A stretch of DNA of 64,000 nucleotides from CAWKPF01 sp963851415 (GCA_963851415.1 CAWKPF010000002.1:372001-436000); one strand, 5' to 3'. Numbered from the stretch's first letter, positions 8,641-17,970 are shown. Notes: a model not told the origin generated them from the sequence alone. A program made the numbers and translations.

Positions 8641-8806
8641 AACCAACTCGGCATCTCACCGGAGAAACGGACCGAGGAGCTGACCCGACGGATTCGAGCC
8701 TGGATGAACCACTATCGCTGCCTCGTCTCCAGTCGGGCCTGTTCCATGTTGGATGAAGACGTCGATACGAGTGTATGGCGCTGGCTGCGCCGACGCCGAT
8801 CCGAGG
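8641..8806 (+). pseudogene. remnant of group II intron reverse transcriptase/maturase C-terminus
   Basis: The plus strand encodes EELTRRIRAWMNHYRC followed by LDEDVDTSVWRWLRRRR. This has the look of the thumb/X domain at the end of group II intron maturases (N-x-GW-x-NY, then LD..VW..L.RWLRRR). There is no start, no RT palm and no end, so it is a fragment between the Rrf2 promoter and the end of the ABC transporter gene. The match is by eye. Confidence 0.4.
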
Positions 8807-10759
8807 TCAGGCCACTTCTTCCTGCTGAGCGAACTGCAGCTGATAGAGGCGCCAATACAGGCCCTTCATCTCGAGCAGCTCGTCGTGGGTGCCCTGTTCC
8901 TTGAGCGAACCGTGATGCATCACGTAGATCCGGTCGACGTCTTTGATGGTCGACAGGCGATGCGCCACCACGATCGACGTGTTGCCCTCCATGAGCGCGT
9001 GCAGCGCGTCCTGGATGAGAGCCTCGGTCTCGGTGTCGACACTCGAAGTCGCCTCATCGAGCAGCAGCAGCTCCGGCCTGCGCGCCAGCGCACGGGCGAA
9101 AGAGAGTAGCTGGCGCTCCCCGGTCGAGAAGTTGCTACCCCGTTCGGCCACCGGCTCGTCCAACCCGCCGGGGAGCCTCTCCAGGAGGTCGTCGACGTGA
9201 GAGGCGCGAATCGCCTCGTCGAGGACCTCGGCTGGGATCTCCGCCCCCAGCGACAGGTTGTACCGCAGGTCGCCGTCGAAGAGGAACACGTCCTGCAGCA
9301 CGTAGGCGATCTTGGAGCGCAGCTCTTCGCGGGACATCTCGCGAATGTCGACCCCGTCGATCCGGATCGAGCCCTCCTGCAGCTCGTAGAGGCGCGCCAA
9401 CAACTTCAACGTCGTCGTCTTGCCGGAACCGGTCGCCCCGACCAACGCCACCCGCTCTCCGGGAGCGACCCGAAACGAGAGGTCGTGAAGAATCGTTTCG
9501 GCGCCGTAGGAGAAGGTCACCCCGTCGAACACCACTTCGACGCCAGAGCGCTCCCTGGCCTCTTCGGTGGTCCCGGCCGTGCGTGCCAGAGCTGCCGCGG
9601 CCTCGGCTCGTGCGTCCTCGGGCTCCGGAACCGTGTCGAGAAGCTCGAAGATGCGCTCCGCACTCGCCATCGACGACTGCATCACCGAGTAGCGTGCCGA
9701 AAGATCCAGCAGCGGACGGAAGAGACGCCCCATGTACTCGACGAAGACATAGATCGTTCCGATCGAGATCTCTCCCAGACCGAGCAGCTTCGCGCCGTAC
9801 CAGAAGATGAGCGCTCGGGTGAGATTCCCCGCCAGGTCGACCGAAGAAAACAACAGCGCGTCGTACTGGATCGAGCGAAACCAGGAGTCGCGGTGAGATG
9901 CGTTGAGCTCGGAGAATTCCTCGAGGTTGCGCTTCTCTCGAGCGAAGAGCTGCACCACCTTGATGCCCGAGATCGTCTCCTGGAGGTGGGCGTTGAGCCC
10001 TGCGATCTTCACCCGCACCTCGCGGAAGGCCTCACGCACCTTGTAGCGAAAGATCACGGCTGCGACAGCCATGAAGGGCATCACCGCCAACGCGACCAGG
10101 GCCAGGCGGGCGTCGATACGAAACAGCATGATGGCGAAGAAGACCATCACGAACAGATCGGCGATCAGCGCGACGATGCCGCCCGAGAACATCTCCGCGA
10201 GGTTCTCGAGATCGTTGGTGAGACGGGTGACCAGCCGTCCCACCGGATACCGATCGAAGAAGCTCATCGGCAACCGTTGCACGTGCCCGAACAGGGTGCG
10301 GCGCAGATCCATCGCCGTGCGCTGCCCGAGCAAGACCATCGAGAGTGTACGCACACTCTCCAGGATCAACTGGAGGACGGCCACGGCGATCACGAGACCG
10401 AACAGCCAACCGAGCATGCTGAGGCCGAAGCGCGGCTCGATCAGCGGCTCGAGCGCCGCGACCTCGATCGTCGCCTCACCCGTGGTGAGCAGGTTCAGCG
10501 CCGCCCCGATCAGCAGTGGTGGCACCACCTCGAACACCGCGCGCACCGGAATCAACACGAGAGAGAACGCGACCAGGTACCAGTAGGGCCTCACGTAGGG
10601 CCAGAGTCGTGCAATCAGTCGCGCGTCGTACACCTTGCCGAGAGCTTCCTCCTCGGCGTGCACGTTCATGCCACGAGTCCTGCCCTCCCCTTTCGACTCG
10701 TCGCTCTTCGGGTCCTCGGACGCGCCCTCGGGCGTAGCCGGCGACGGAGTTTCGCTCAC
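8807..10759 (-). CDS. ABC exporter half-transporter (subunit B, canonical Walker B)
   Basis: 650 residues. An acidic N-terminal tail of about 40 residues precedes six membrane helices (about 60-350) and a nucleotide-binding domain with Walker A GATGSGKTT, Walker B LLLLDEAT and switch His in VVAHRLST. The signature is FSTGERQ instead of LSGGQ. The start is GTG at 10759, overlapping the upstream stop as GTGA; an ATG after the acidic tail is an alternative. With the upstream gene it forms a heterodimeric MsbA/TmrAB-like exporter. This subunit supplies the consensus ATPase residues and the degenerate signature. Substrate (lipid or drug) unknown. Confidence 0.92.
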   Translation of the reverse strand: MSETPSPATPEGASEDPKSDESKGEGRTRGMNVHAEEEALGKVYDARLIARLWPYVRPYWYLVAFSLVLIPVRAVFEVVPPLLIGAALNLLTTGEATIEVAALEPLIEPRFGLSMLGWLFGLVIAVAVLQLILESVRTLSMVLLGQRTAMDLRRTLFGHVQRLPMSFFDRYPVGRLVTRLTNDLENLAEMFSGGIVALIADLFVMVFFAIMLFRIDARLALVALAVMPFMAVAAVIFRYKVREAFREVRVKIAGLNAHLQETISGIKVVQLFAREKRNLEEFSELNASHRDSWFRSIQYDALLFSSVDLAGNLTRALIFWYGAKLLGLGEISIGTIYVFVEYMGRLFRPLLDLSARYSVMQSSMASAERIFELLDTVPEPEDARAEAAAALARTAGTTEEARERSGVEVVFDGVTFSYGAETILHDLSFRVAPGERVALVGATGSGKTTTLKLLARLYELQEGSIRIDGVDIREMSREELRSKIAYVLQDVFLFDGDLRYNLSLGAEIPAEVLDEAIRASHVDDLLERLPGGLDEPVAERGSNFSTGERQLLSFARALARRPELLLLDEATSSVDTETEALIQDALHALMEGNTSIVVAHRLSTIKDVDRIYVMHHGSLKEQGTHDELLEMKGLYWRLYQLQFAQQEEVA

Positions 10760-12522
10760 GCCACGTCCTCCGCGTCGATCTCTGCCTCGAGCTGCTGGCG
10801 GCGATGCAGCCGCGAATAGAAGCCCCCGAGCTCGACCAGCTGACGGTGGGTTCCGCGCTCCGTGATCCGCCCTGCGTCGAGCACCACGATCTGATCGGCG
10901 TCCTTCACCGCCGAGATCCGGTGCGCCACGATGAAGCACGTGCGCCCGGCCTTGCTGTCGGTGAGCTCGCTGAGAATCGCCTCTTCCGTGACGTGGTCGA
11001 CGCTCGAAAGGGAGTCGTCCAGGATCAGGATCGCCGGTTCGAGGAGCAGGGCACGGGCCAGCGCAACACGCTGGCGCTGCCCTCCGGAGAGGGTGATCCC
11101 GCGCTCGCCGACCAGCGTGTCGAAGCCCTCCGGGAAGCTCTCGATGTCCTCGAGCACATGAGCGCGCCGCGCCGCCTCACGCACCTCCTCCATCGAAGCC
11201 CCCGGCAGGCCGAAACGGATGTTCTCGGCCACCGTGGTCGAGAAGAGAAAGCTGTCCTGTGGCACCATCGCGATGCTCGAGCGCAAGAGGTGAACCGGCA
11301 GGCGATTGAGGTCCACCCCGTCGACCCAGACCCGATCGTCCGGGATCTCGAGCAGCCGGGGGATCACGCTCACCAGCGTGCTCTTGCCCGACCCCACCGG
11401 CCCCACGATGCCCAGCGACTGACCGACCGGCACGTCCAGCTCGATCCCGTCGAGCGCCGGCCGCGACGCTTCGGGGTAGGTGAAGTCGAGGTCGCGCATC
11501 GTGACCGCGCCCTCGAGAGACTCCAGATCGACCCGGTCGTCGCGATCGCGGATCGACGGCACCGTGTCGAGCACCTCGCCGAGACGCTCGAGCGCGGCCA
11601 GTCCGCGCTGCGCGATCGACAGCACGAAACCGAGCATCACCGTCGGGAAGGTCAACATCCCGATGTAGGTCCAGAACACCCAGAGATCCTGAGAGCCGAG
11701 CCGCCCCGAAAGGACCGCGTTGCCACCCACCAGCAAGACGACCGCACTGGAGAACGCGGGCAACAGTCCGATCGTGGTGAACATCGCGGTGTTGATGAAG
11801 CCGACCTTGAGCATCCGCCGGAAGAGCTCCTGGTTCTGCTCCTCGAAGCGCTCCCGCTCCATCTCCTCGATGCCATAGGTGCGCACCACCATCACGCCGC
11901 TGGCGTTCTCCTGGACGACGGTGGACACCTTTCCGAGCTGTTCCTGCCCGGCCACGTTGGCGCGGAACATCCGCTTCGAGTACAGGCGCGCGATGAAGAT
12001 GAACAAGGGGAACGGCAGCAGCGCCAGGACGGTCATGCGCACGTCGAGGCTCAGCATCACGGCGATGGCGACGATGAAGAGGACCGGCGTCTGTACGATG
12101 TTGAGCAGCCCCATGCCCAGGAACAAGCGGACGCTGTTGATGTCGTTGACCGCCCGCGACATCAGGTCTCCCGTGCGATGGGAATGAAAGAACGATTGGG
12201 GCAGACGCTGGATGTGCTCGAAGTAGTCGTTGCGGATCCGGTACTCGATGTCACGCCCGATGCGGAACATCACGATGCGCGACGACAGCCGGAAGAAGGC
12301 GAAGACGAACGATGCGAGCACCAACGCCAGGACCGAAGGACCGATCGCAGAGGGATCGCTCTCGAGGACCCCGACGATCGCGCGCACACTGAGCGGAATC
12401 GCCTGAAAGGCCAGCGCATAGCCCAACGTCAACGCGATGCCGAGGGCATAGCGCCGCGGCGCCAGTCGCATGTAGGCGAACAGGCGACTCATGGGGGAAG
12501 GATTCTCGGTCACCGGCCGCAC
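10756..12522 (-). CDS. ABC exporter half-transporter (subunit A, degenerate Walker B)
   Basis: 588 residues with six membrane helices (about 30-310) and a nucleotide-binding domain with Walker A GPVGSGKST and a canonical signature LSGGQRQRVALARAL. The Walker B is LILDDSLSSVD, where the catalytic Glu is Asp. That loss is typical of the non-hydrolysing site in heterodimeric exporters (TM287/288, BmrCD type), and it pairs with the altered signature of the partner. The longest start is GTG at 12522; another GTG (12513) and an ATG (12492) follow, with no clear ribosome site to decide. Confidence 0.92.
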   Translation of the reverse strand: MRPVTENPSPMSRLFAYMRLAPRRYALGIALTLGYALAFQAIPLSVRAIVGVLESDPSAIGPSVLALVLASFVFAFFRLSSRIVMFRIGRDIEYRIRNDYFEHIQRLPQSFFHSHRTGDLMSRAVNDINSVRLFLGMGLLNIVQTPVLFIVAIAVMLSLDVRMTVLALLPFPLFIFIARLYSKRMFRANVAGQEQLGKVSTVVQENASGVMVVRTYGIEEMERERFEEQNQELFRRMLKVGFINTAMFTTIGLLPAFSSAVVLLVGGNAVLSGRLGSQDLWVFWTYIGMLTFPTVMLGFVLSIAQRGLAALERLGEVLDTVPSIRDRDDRVDLESLEGAVTMRDLDFTYPEASRPALDGIELDVPVGQSLGIVGPVGSGKSTLVSVIPRLLEIPDDRVWVDGVDLNRLPVHLLRSSIAMVPQDSFLFSTTVAENIRFGLPGASMEEVREAARRAHVLEDIESFPEGFDTLVGERGITLSGGQRQRVALARALLLEPAILILDDSLSSVDHVTEEAILSELTDSKAGRTCFIVAHRISAVKDADQIVVLDAGRITERGTHRQLVELGGFYSRLHRRQQLEAEIDAEDVA

Positions 12523-12609
12523 GGTAGCACAGGACCCCTCGACGATCAGACCGGCTGCGGCCCCGGTTGCGGCGCAAGAGCATGCCGGGCTCCGACTCGA
12601 ATTCGCCCC

Positions 12610-13854
12610 CTACCGGCACTCGTCGCTGACGATCTCTCCTTCGATCACGACGGTGCATACCTCGGTGGTGTACTCGAACGGATCGCCGGTGAAGAGCACC
12701 AGATCACCGTCCTTGCCGACCTCCAGGGAGCCGACGCGATCGTCGATCCCGAGCAGGCGAGCCGAGTCGAGGGTGATCGCCGCCAGCGCCTCGGAAGCGC
12801 TCAGACCATTCGCCGCGTAGTGCGCGGCCTCGAGCACCAGCACGCGGGTCTTGGGCACGTAGGCCTCGAAGCCGGTCTGCACCGCGAACGGGATTCCCGC
12901 ATCGCGCAGGAGTCTCGCCGTCTCGAGCGACTTGTTGGGAATTCGCGCCCGGGGCGGATGCAGGAACACGGGGACTCCAGCCGACACGAGCTCATCGAGC
13001 ATCAGGTAGGACTCGGCGCCTCCGTCGATCACCATGTCGAAACCGAACTCGCTCTGCAGTCGCAGGGCGGTGGCGATGTCGACCGCCGTGTTCGCGTTCA
13101 CCAGGAGGGCGATCTCCCCGTCGAGCACCGCTGCGAGCGTCTCCTTGCGCAGGTCGCGTTCCGGCAGTCGAGCCGGAGTCTCGCCCTCGCCCTCCTGCGC
13201 GGACCCTTCGGGCTCACGACTCCGGGCATATTCCTGTGCCTGCAGCAAGGCGCCACGCAGCATCGCGACCCCCTTCGCCCTGGTCCCCGGTGTCTTGAAG
13301 CGAGAGCCCAGGTTCCCCAGGGTCACCGCGATCATCTTCTGAGGCTCGATCAACGCCTCCTCCACGGTGTCGCCCCTCGTCTTGACGATCATCGTCCTGC
13401 CCGACATGAGGGCCCCGGGTCCGTGCCCGGTGTGCATGGTCGTCACTCCGAAGCCGCGGGCGTAGGCGATCAGCTCTTCGCGTGCGTTGTACGCGTCGAT
13501 CGCGCGCAGCTCCGGCTGCAGCGGATCGGAGATCTCGAGCTGATCCTGGTCGCGCACCGGCCCGACGTTGCTGTTGTAGGCACCGGAGAGGCCCAGGGTC
13601 GAACGAACGTCGATCAGGCCGGGCGTCACGACTTCGGCCTCGAGCTCGAGCATCCCGTCGGGAACCGGCGTGCTCGACGCCGGCCCGACCGCCGTGATCT
13701 TGCCCTCCTCGATCACCACCACGCCGTCCAGGATCGGCTCCCCAGCCTGGGTGTGGAGGACTCCGGCCCGCACCACCACCTGGGCCGAAACGGGAACCGG
13801 TAACCACACGACCGCCGCTACGATCAACGCGCGAAGAGCTCCGTGACCGCTCAT
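12610..13854 (-). CDS. secreted amidohydrolase-family protein lacking the first metal motif
   Basis: 414 residues with a Sec signal peptide ending near PVSA/Q (about 26). It has the composite beta-sandwich plus TIM-barrel layout of imidazolonepropionase-like amidohydrolases: VVIEEGKITAVGP at the start, TPGLID at the barrel entry, and GSLEVGKDGDLVLFTGDP at the end. Where the family has HxH after PGLID this protein has DVRST, so the usual binuclear metal site is broken and it may be inactive or structural. The ATG at 13854 overlaps the previous stop as ATGA, so it is translationally coupled to its intact paralogue. The frame is open far upstream, but that is not this gene. Confidence 0.82.
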   Translation of the reverse strand: MSGHGALRALIVAAVVWLPVPVSAQVVVRAGVLHTQAGEPILDGVVVIEEGKITAVGPASSTPVPDGMLELEAEVVTPGLIDVRSTLGLSGAYNSNVGPVRDQDQLEISDPLQPELRAIDAYNAREELIAYARGFGVTTMHTGHGPGALMSGRTMIVKTRGDTVEEALIEPQKMIAVTLGNLGSRFKTPGTRAKGVAMLRGALLQAQEYARSREPEGSAQEGEGETPARLPERDLRKETLAAVLDGEIALLVNANTAVDIATALRLQSEFGFDMVIDGGAESYLMLDELVSAGVPVFLHPPRARIPNKSLETARLLRDAGIPFAVQTGFEAYVPKTRVLVLEAAHYAANGLSASEALAAITLDSARLLGIDDRVGSLEVGKDGDLVLFTGDPFEYTTEVCTVVIEGEIVSDECR

Positions 13855-15188
13855 CGCCGACCCTCCTCGAGGCTCCACCCCGCTTCGACGTGATGGAGAT
13901 CGCCCCCTGCCCGGTATACGCCGTAGCCTCCCAGCGCGTATCGGAGATGCTCCGGGTCGGAGCGGTCGAAGACCTGCTCCCCCTCCACCCAGGTCTCTTC
14001 GACCCTGGTGTACACGCTCAACGGGTCGCCCGAGAGGATCACCAGATCGGCGTCCTTGCCGTCCTCCAGCGAGCCGACGCGGTCTGCGAGACCGAGCTGG
14101 CGTGCCCCTGTCAGGGTCAGTCCTTCGAGTGCCTTCTCGCGCGACATTCCATAGCGCACCGACATCGCGGCTGCCCGAAACAGGAATCGCGAGTCGGTGA
14201 TGCCGTCGTCGGTGTTGAAGCTCACGTCGACTCCGGCCCGCTCGAGGATCGCTCCGCTCTCCATCGTCCAGCCCAGCGCCTCCTCTTTGCCGCCGAAGGA
14301 ATCGATGAACGTGATCGAAACCGAAACGCCGGCCGCCGCGATCTCGTCTGCCACCTTCCACGCTTCGCTGCCGTGCTGAATCACCGGAGTGAAGCCGAAC
14401 TCCCGACCCAGGCGCAGCAGGGTCATGATGTCGTTGTGGCGGTGACTGTGGAACTGGACCCTTCGCTTGCCGTCCATCACCTCCACCAACGCCTCCATCT
14501 GGATGTCGCGTGGGGGTGGCTTGGAGCCCGGCAGATCCTCGTTGAGCTTCTCCCGGTACTCCACCGCCTTGATGTACTGCGCACGGACGAGCGCGGCGCT
14601 CTTGCCGCGGGTTCCCGGAGACGAGCCGTCGCGGATCGAGTTCGTGCCGTTGGCCATCTTCATCGAGCCACAGACGTCTTTCACCGGGTCCACACAGTAG
14701 AGCCAGTCTCGAACGGTGCGCGGGTTCTTGCGCAGCTTGAGATGCACGGTCTGTCCGCTCATCAACAAACCGGAGCCCGGCATCACGTTCACGGTCGTCA
14801 GACCGCCGGCCCGAGCACGCCAGAAGCCGTCGCTGCGCACGTCGATCGAGTCGAGCGCCCGGGTCTCCGGGTGGATCGCGGACGACGAGTCGCCGCCCGA
14901 GGGACCGCCGATGTGGGAATGGGTGTCGACCAGTCCCGGCATCAACACCTTGCCGGAAAGATCTCGGATCTCGGCGCCGTCGGGAATCGCAGTCTCGGCT
15001 CCTCCCACCGCGACGATCCTTCCGCGGTGGACGACGACGACGCCGTTCTCGATCGGCGGCGAGGCGATCGGAATCACGTGAGCGCCGGTGAAGGCGACGG
15101 GAGCTTCCTGAGCGAAGGCCGGAACGACGAGCGACACCCACAGCGGGAGCGTCGCCAGGCCGAGCCGGCGAGACATGCGGCGTTTCAA
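13851..15188 (-). CDS. secreted imidazolonepropionase-like amidohydrolase
   Basis: 445 residues with a signal peptide (cleavage near AFAQ, residue 27). Metal-dependent hydrolase motifs are intact: MPGLVDTHSHIGG (HxH), QFHSHRHND, VIQHGSEAW and SFNTDDG (the barrel Asp). The end GSLEDGKDADLVILSGDP is the typical beta-sandwich return. It probably hydrolyses cyclic amides or peptides in the periplasm; substrate unknown. It lies 12 bases after the adenosine deaminase gene and is coupled to the metal-site-deficient paralogue downstream. Confidence 0.88.
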   Translation of the reverse strand: MKRRMSRRLGLATLPLWVSLVVPAFAQEAPVAFTGAHVIPIASPPIENGVVVVHRGRIVAVGGAETAIPDGAEIRDLSGKVLMPGLVDTHSHIGGPSGGDSSSAIHPETRALDSIDVRSDGFWRARAGGLTTVNVMPGSGLLMSGQTVHLKLRKNPRTVRDWLYCVDPVKDVCGSMKMANGTNSIRDGSSPGTRGKSAALVRAQYIKAVEYREKLNEDLPGSKPPPRDIQMEALVEVMDGKRRVQFHSHRHNDIMTLLRLGREFGFTPVIQHGSEAWKVADEIAAAGVSVSITFIDSFGGKEEALGWTMESGAILERAGVDVSFNTDDGITDSRFLFRAAAMSVRYGMSREKALEGLTLTGARQLGLADRVGSLEDGKDADLVILSGDPLSVYTRVEETWVEGEQVFDRSDPEHLRYALGGYGVYRAGGDLHHVEAGWSLEEGRR

Positions 15189-15200
15189 TTCTCTTCTCTC

Positions 15201-16418
15201 CTACTTGTCGTGTCCCCGCGAAGCGGCCATGACGCGATCGTAAAAGTCGATCATCTGACGGACATAGGCCCGCTTCTCCCGATACTGACCGTTGAAGAAG
15301 CTGCGCTTGAAGCCGTGGATGATCGAGTTGCGCAGCTCCTCGGGACTCATGTCGAAGGCCGCGCAGGCCTGGAGAATCTCCTGGGTCACCGTGGTGCGCG
15401 ACACCAACCGGTTGTCCGTGCACAGCGTCACCGACACGCGGTCTTTCAGCATGCGCCCGAAGGGATGCTCCGAAATGTCGGTCAACTCGGGCAGGGTCTG
15501 CATATTGGAGGTGATGCAGACCTCCAGCGTGATCCTGCGATCGCTGATGTACTCGGCCAGCTGCGCGACGTAGCGCTCCGGATCTTCGACCTGGCACTGC
15601 TCCACCGCGTAGAGATGGGTGCCGTGGCCGAGTCGATCGGCGTGGAGCAGGGTGATCGCCTGGAAAATGCTCTCCGGGCCGTAGGCTTCTCCCGCGTGCA
15701 CCGTCTTCTTGAGGAAGTTCCGGTGCGCGAACTGGTAGGCCCTGACGTGGTCCGACGCCGGATGTCCGGCCTCGGCACCTGCCAGATCGAACCCCACTAC
15801 CGGGATCCCGAGCCGATCCCGAGCATCGACCACGGAGCGCGCCAGTGAGAGCGAAGCGACCCCGAAGATCTGGTTGGTCGGCCAGCTCTCGAGGGCGCCG
15901 AACAGGTTCTGGAAATAGGGGCCGAACGCCGGAGTGAACATGCGCATCGCCGAAGCGATGATGCCGTAGCGAAAGGGCGGCTCGCCGTCCTTCTGGACCG
16001 CTTCGGAGGCATCGAACTCTTTCTGCGCCCGGGCGAGTCCACGGTCCACCGCCAGCAGGATCTGCGCAATGCCCAGTCCCGGACGCACGTGGAGCTGCGG
16101 AGCGAAACGAACCTCGATGTAGCGCACTCCCTCGTTCCAGTTGTCCTGCGCCAGCTCGTAGGCGATGCGCTCGAGCGACTCCTCGTCGTCCATCACGGCG
16201 CAGGTGTACTTGAATCCGTGGAGGTACTCCGGGAGATCGGCGTACTTCTCCTTGAATACGAGCTCGAGCAGTCCCTCTTCGGTGTAGGAGGGCATCTCGA
16301 CCTGCTTTTGCTGCGCCAGCTCGATCAGGGTCGGCAGCCGCAGCGACCCGTCGAGGTGGACGTGGAGATCGGTCTTGGGGAGTGCTCGGACGAGCTCTTC
16401 GGAAAAATGGCTGGCCAT
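15201..16418 (-). CDS. adenosine deaminase-family protein
   Basis: 405-residue cytoplasmic protein with ADA motifs in order: TDLHVHLDGSL (HxH zinc ligands), VRFAPQLH, KTVHAGEAYGPESI (zinc His and catalytic Glu region), RLGHGTHL and VTLCTDN (catalytic Asp). It is longer than E. coli Add (about 333 residues), with extra helices in the middle. It probably deaminates adenosine or a modified adenine nucleoside. A cytidine deaminase gene lies about 1 kb away on the other strand, which suggests nucleoside salvage. No signal peptide, unlike the amidohydrolases behind it. Confidence 0.88.
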   Translation of the reverse strand: MASHFSEELVRALPKTDLHVHLDGSLRLPTLIELAQQKQVEMPSYTEEGLLELVFKEKYADLPEYLHGFKYTCAVMDDEESLERIAYELAQDNWNEGVRYIEVRFAPQLHVRPGLGIAQILLAVDRGLARAQKEFDASEAVQKDGEPPFRYGIIASAMRMFTPAFGPYFQNLFGALESWPTNQIFGVASLSLARSVVDARDRLGIPVVGFDLAGAEAGHPASDHVRAYQFAHRNFLKKTVHAGEAYGPESIFQAITLLHADRLGHGTHLYAVEQCQVEDPERYVAQLAEYISDRRITLEVCITSNMQTLPELTDISEHPFGRMLKDRVSVTLCTDNRLVSRTTVTQEILQACAAFDMSPEELRNSIIHGFKRSFFNGQYREKRAYVRQMIDFYDRVMAASRGHDK

Positions 16419-16534
16419 GGAGGATTATCGCGGCCCAGCGTCCATCGAAGCAAGCGGCAGGACCCGGGCGACCCGGCGCCACGAGATCGTCCGACCCCGG
16501 TACTATCTGGGCAGCAATCACTGGGAGAGCTGCC

Positions 16535-16990
16535 ATGTCTCGTCGCTCTACGCCCCTGCGGGCCTTCTTCCTCGTCACGCTCCTCGTTCTCTTCGTCACG
16601 GCTCCCGCCGCCCACGCGGGCCCCGCAGACGACGCGCGAGCGGCAATCGACGAGTTCTTCGTCGCGTTCAACGATCGCTACAACCCCGGCATCGCCGACT
16701 CCCTTCACTTCCCCCATGTGCGCATCAACGAGCAGGGCGAGGTGCGCGTCTGGCAGACCCGCGAGGAGGCGGTGGTCGACTTCAACCGTCTCACCGCGGA
16801 AGGCTGGCACCAGTCGTCGCTGGACGAAGCGAAGGCGATTCAGGTCGGTCCGAGCAAGGTGCACTTCGAGGTGACCTTCAGCCGTTTCCGGCAGGACGGC
16901 ACGCTCTACGCTACCTACCAATCGCTCTGGATCGTCACTCGACGTGAGGTCGACTGGGGCATCACCGTACGCTCGTCCTTCGCCCCGTAG
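16535..16990 (+). CDS. secreted NTF2/SnoaL-like protein
   Basis: 151 residues with a signal peptide (cleavage near AHAG, about residue 27) followed by one alpha+beta cone domain of about 120 residues: AIDEFFVAFNDRYNPGIADS opens it, and the end has repeating strands as in SnoaL-like NTF2 folds. The ATG at 16535 follows GGGAG by 6 bases. Divergent from the adenosine deaminase gene. Probably binds a small ligand in the periplasm; function unknown. Confidence 0.75.
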   Translation: MSRRSTPLRAFFLVTLLVLFVTAPAAHAGPADDARAAIDEFFVAFNDRYNPGIADSLHFPHVRINEQGEVRVWQTREEAVVDFNRLTAEGWHQSSLDEAKAIQVGPSKVHFEVTFSRFRQDGTLYATYQSLWIVTRREVDWGITVRSSFAP

Positions 16991-17001
16991 GAGTCTCACC
17001 G

Positions 17002-17409
17002 ATGAACGCCGAAAAACTCCTCCAGATCCTCCTGACCTTCGCCGGAGTCGTCCTGCTGTCGGCCTTCTTCTTCGTCTTCCTACCGACCGAGACCATGGCC
17101 TCGACCCACGAGCGCCTCGGGCTGGGTGAGTTCCCGGATGCACCCCTCACGCAGTACCTGACCCGCTCCCTCGCCGGCCTCTACGGCCTGCGCGGCATCC
17201 TGGTGCTCTTCGCCGCCACCCATGTGCGACGCCGTCTCGCCCTGGTGCGGCTGATCGGCGTCACCGACATCCTGTTCGGTGCCCTCATGATCGGGATCGA
17301 TCTCCATGCCGGGATGCCCGCGCTGTGGTTCTGGATGGAGGGCCCGATGATGATCCCGTTCGGGGCTCTCCTGCTGTGGCTGAGCACCCGGGTGGGAGTC
17401 GAGCGATAG
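17002..17409 (+). CDS. small four-helix inner-membrane protein
   Basis: 135 residues with four predicted membrane helices (about 8-28, 55-74, 83-100 and 108-128). No recognised motif beyond a general DUF4345-like layout. It begins 11 bases after the NTF2-like gene and is followed 35 bases later by cytidine deaminase, so the three are probably one transcript. Function unknown. Confidence 0.75.
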   Translation: MNAEKLLQILLTFAGVVLLSAFFFVFLPTETMASTHERLGLGEFPDAPLTQYLTRSLAGLYGLRGILVLFAATHVRRRLALVRLIGVTDILFGALMIGIDLHAGMPALWFWMEGPMMIPFGALLLWLSTRVGVER

Positions 17410-17444
17410 ACCGCTGGTCCACTGTTCGTTCGAAGGAGATTCTC

Positions 17445-17855
17445 GTGCCACCATCCGAAGCCGACCTGTCCCGAGTCCTCGACCATGCAAAGCGAGCGCG
17501 CCAGCTCGCCTACGTGCCCTACTCCAAGTTCCGCATGGGGGCTGCCGTGCTGACCGACTCCGACGAGGTGTGTAGCGGAGCCCTGGTGGAGAACGTCTCC
17601 CTCGGCCTCGCCATGTGCGCCGAGCGGGTCGCCCTCTTCTCGACGGTCGCGCAGGGCTGCGGGCGCCCCGAGGTTCTCGCCCTCGTCGCACCCCGCACCT
17701 CGGGCAAACTGACCTTCCCGTGCGGTGCCTGTCTGCAGGTCGCGCTCGAGCTCGGCGGCCCCGAGCTCCTCATCGTAGTGGAAGACACCCAGGGAGAGGG
17801 GGACCGGGTCCGACTGGGCGACTTGACCCGGCACATGCCCTACAAGGGCGACTGA
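17445..17855 (+). CDS. cdd: cytidine deaminase
   Basis: 136 residues, the usual length of the tetrameric enzyme. Zinc and catalytic motifs are intact: AMCAERVAL (Cys ligand and catalytic Glu) and FPCGACLQ (two Cys ligands); YVPYSKFRMGAAVL is the N-terminal substrate loop. It deaminates cytidine and deoxycytidine to uridines for salvage. The GTG at 17445 follows GAAGGAG by 7 bases; the frame is open upstream inside the preceding membrane-protein gene, so this start is preferred. Confidence 0.93.
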   Translation: MPPSEADLSRVLDHAKRARQLAYVPYSKFRMGAAVLTDSDEVCSGALVENVSLGLAMCAERVALFSTVAQGCGRPEVLALVAPRTSGKLTFPCGACLQVALELGGPELLIVVEDTQGEGDRVRLGDLTRHMPYKGD

Positions 17856-17886
17856 GCACCGTCGCCGGTCCTCCAGGGGCCGTAGT

Positions 17887-17937
17887 ATTCCTCGGGGAAC
17901 AGTACTCCTCAGAGAACAGGATTCCTCAGAGAACACT
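17887..17937. repeat. three tandem 17-bp repeats
   Basis: Three adjacent copies of a 17-base unit built on ATTCCTCAGAGAACAGT (17887-17903, 17904-17920, 17921-17937) lie in the spacer before the methyltransferase start, with few changes between units. They could be a regulator-binding array or a slippage product. Confidence 0.75.
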
Positions 17938-17970
17938 CCTGACACTGCCTTCACGCAAAGGAGAGAGCTC

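Noticed and set aside
12610..16671. One very long open frame covering two amidohydrolase genes and the deaminase region
   Set aside because: Only its last 414 codons have signal peptide, family motifs and a ribosome-coupled start at 13854; the rest lies in the wrong frame of the two other genes.
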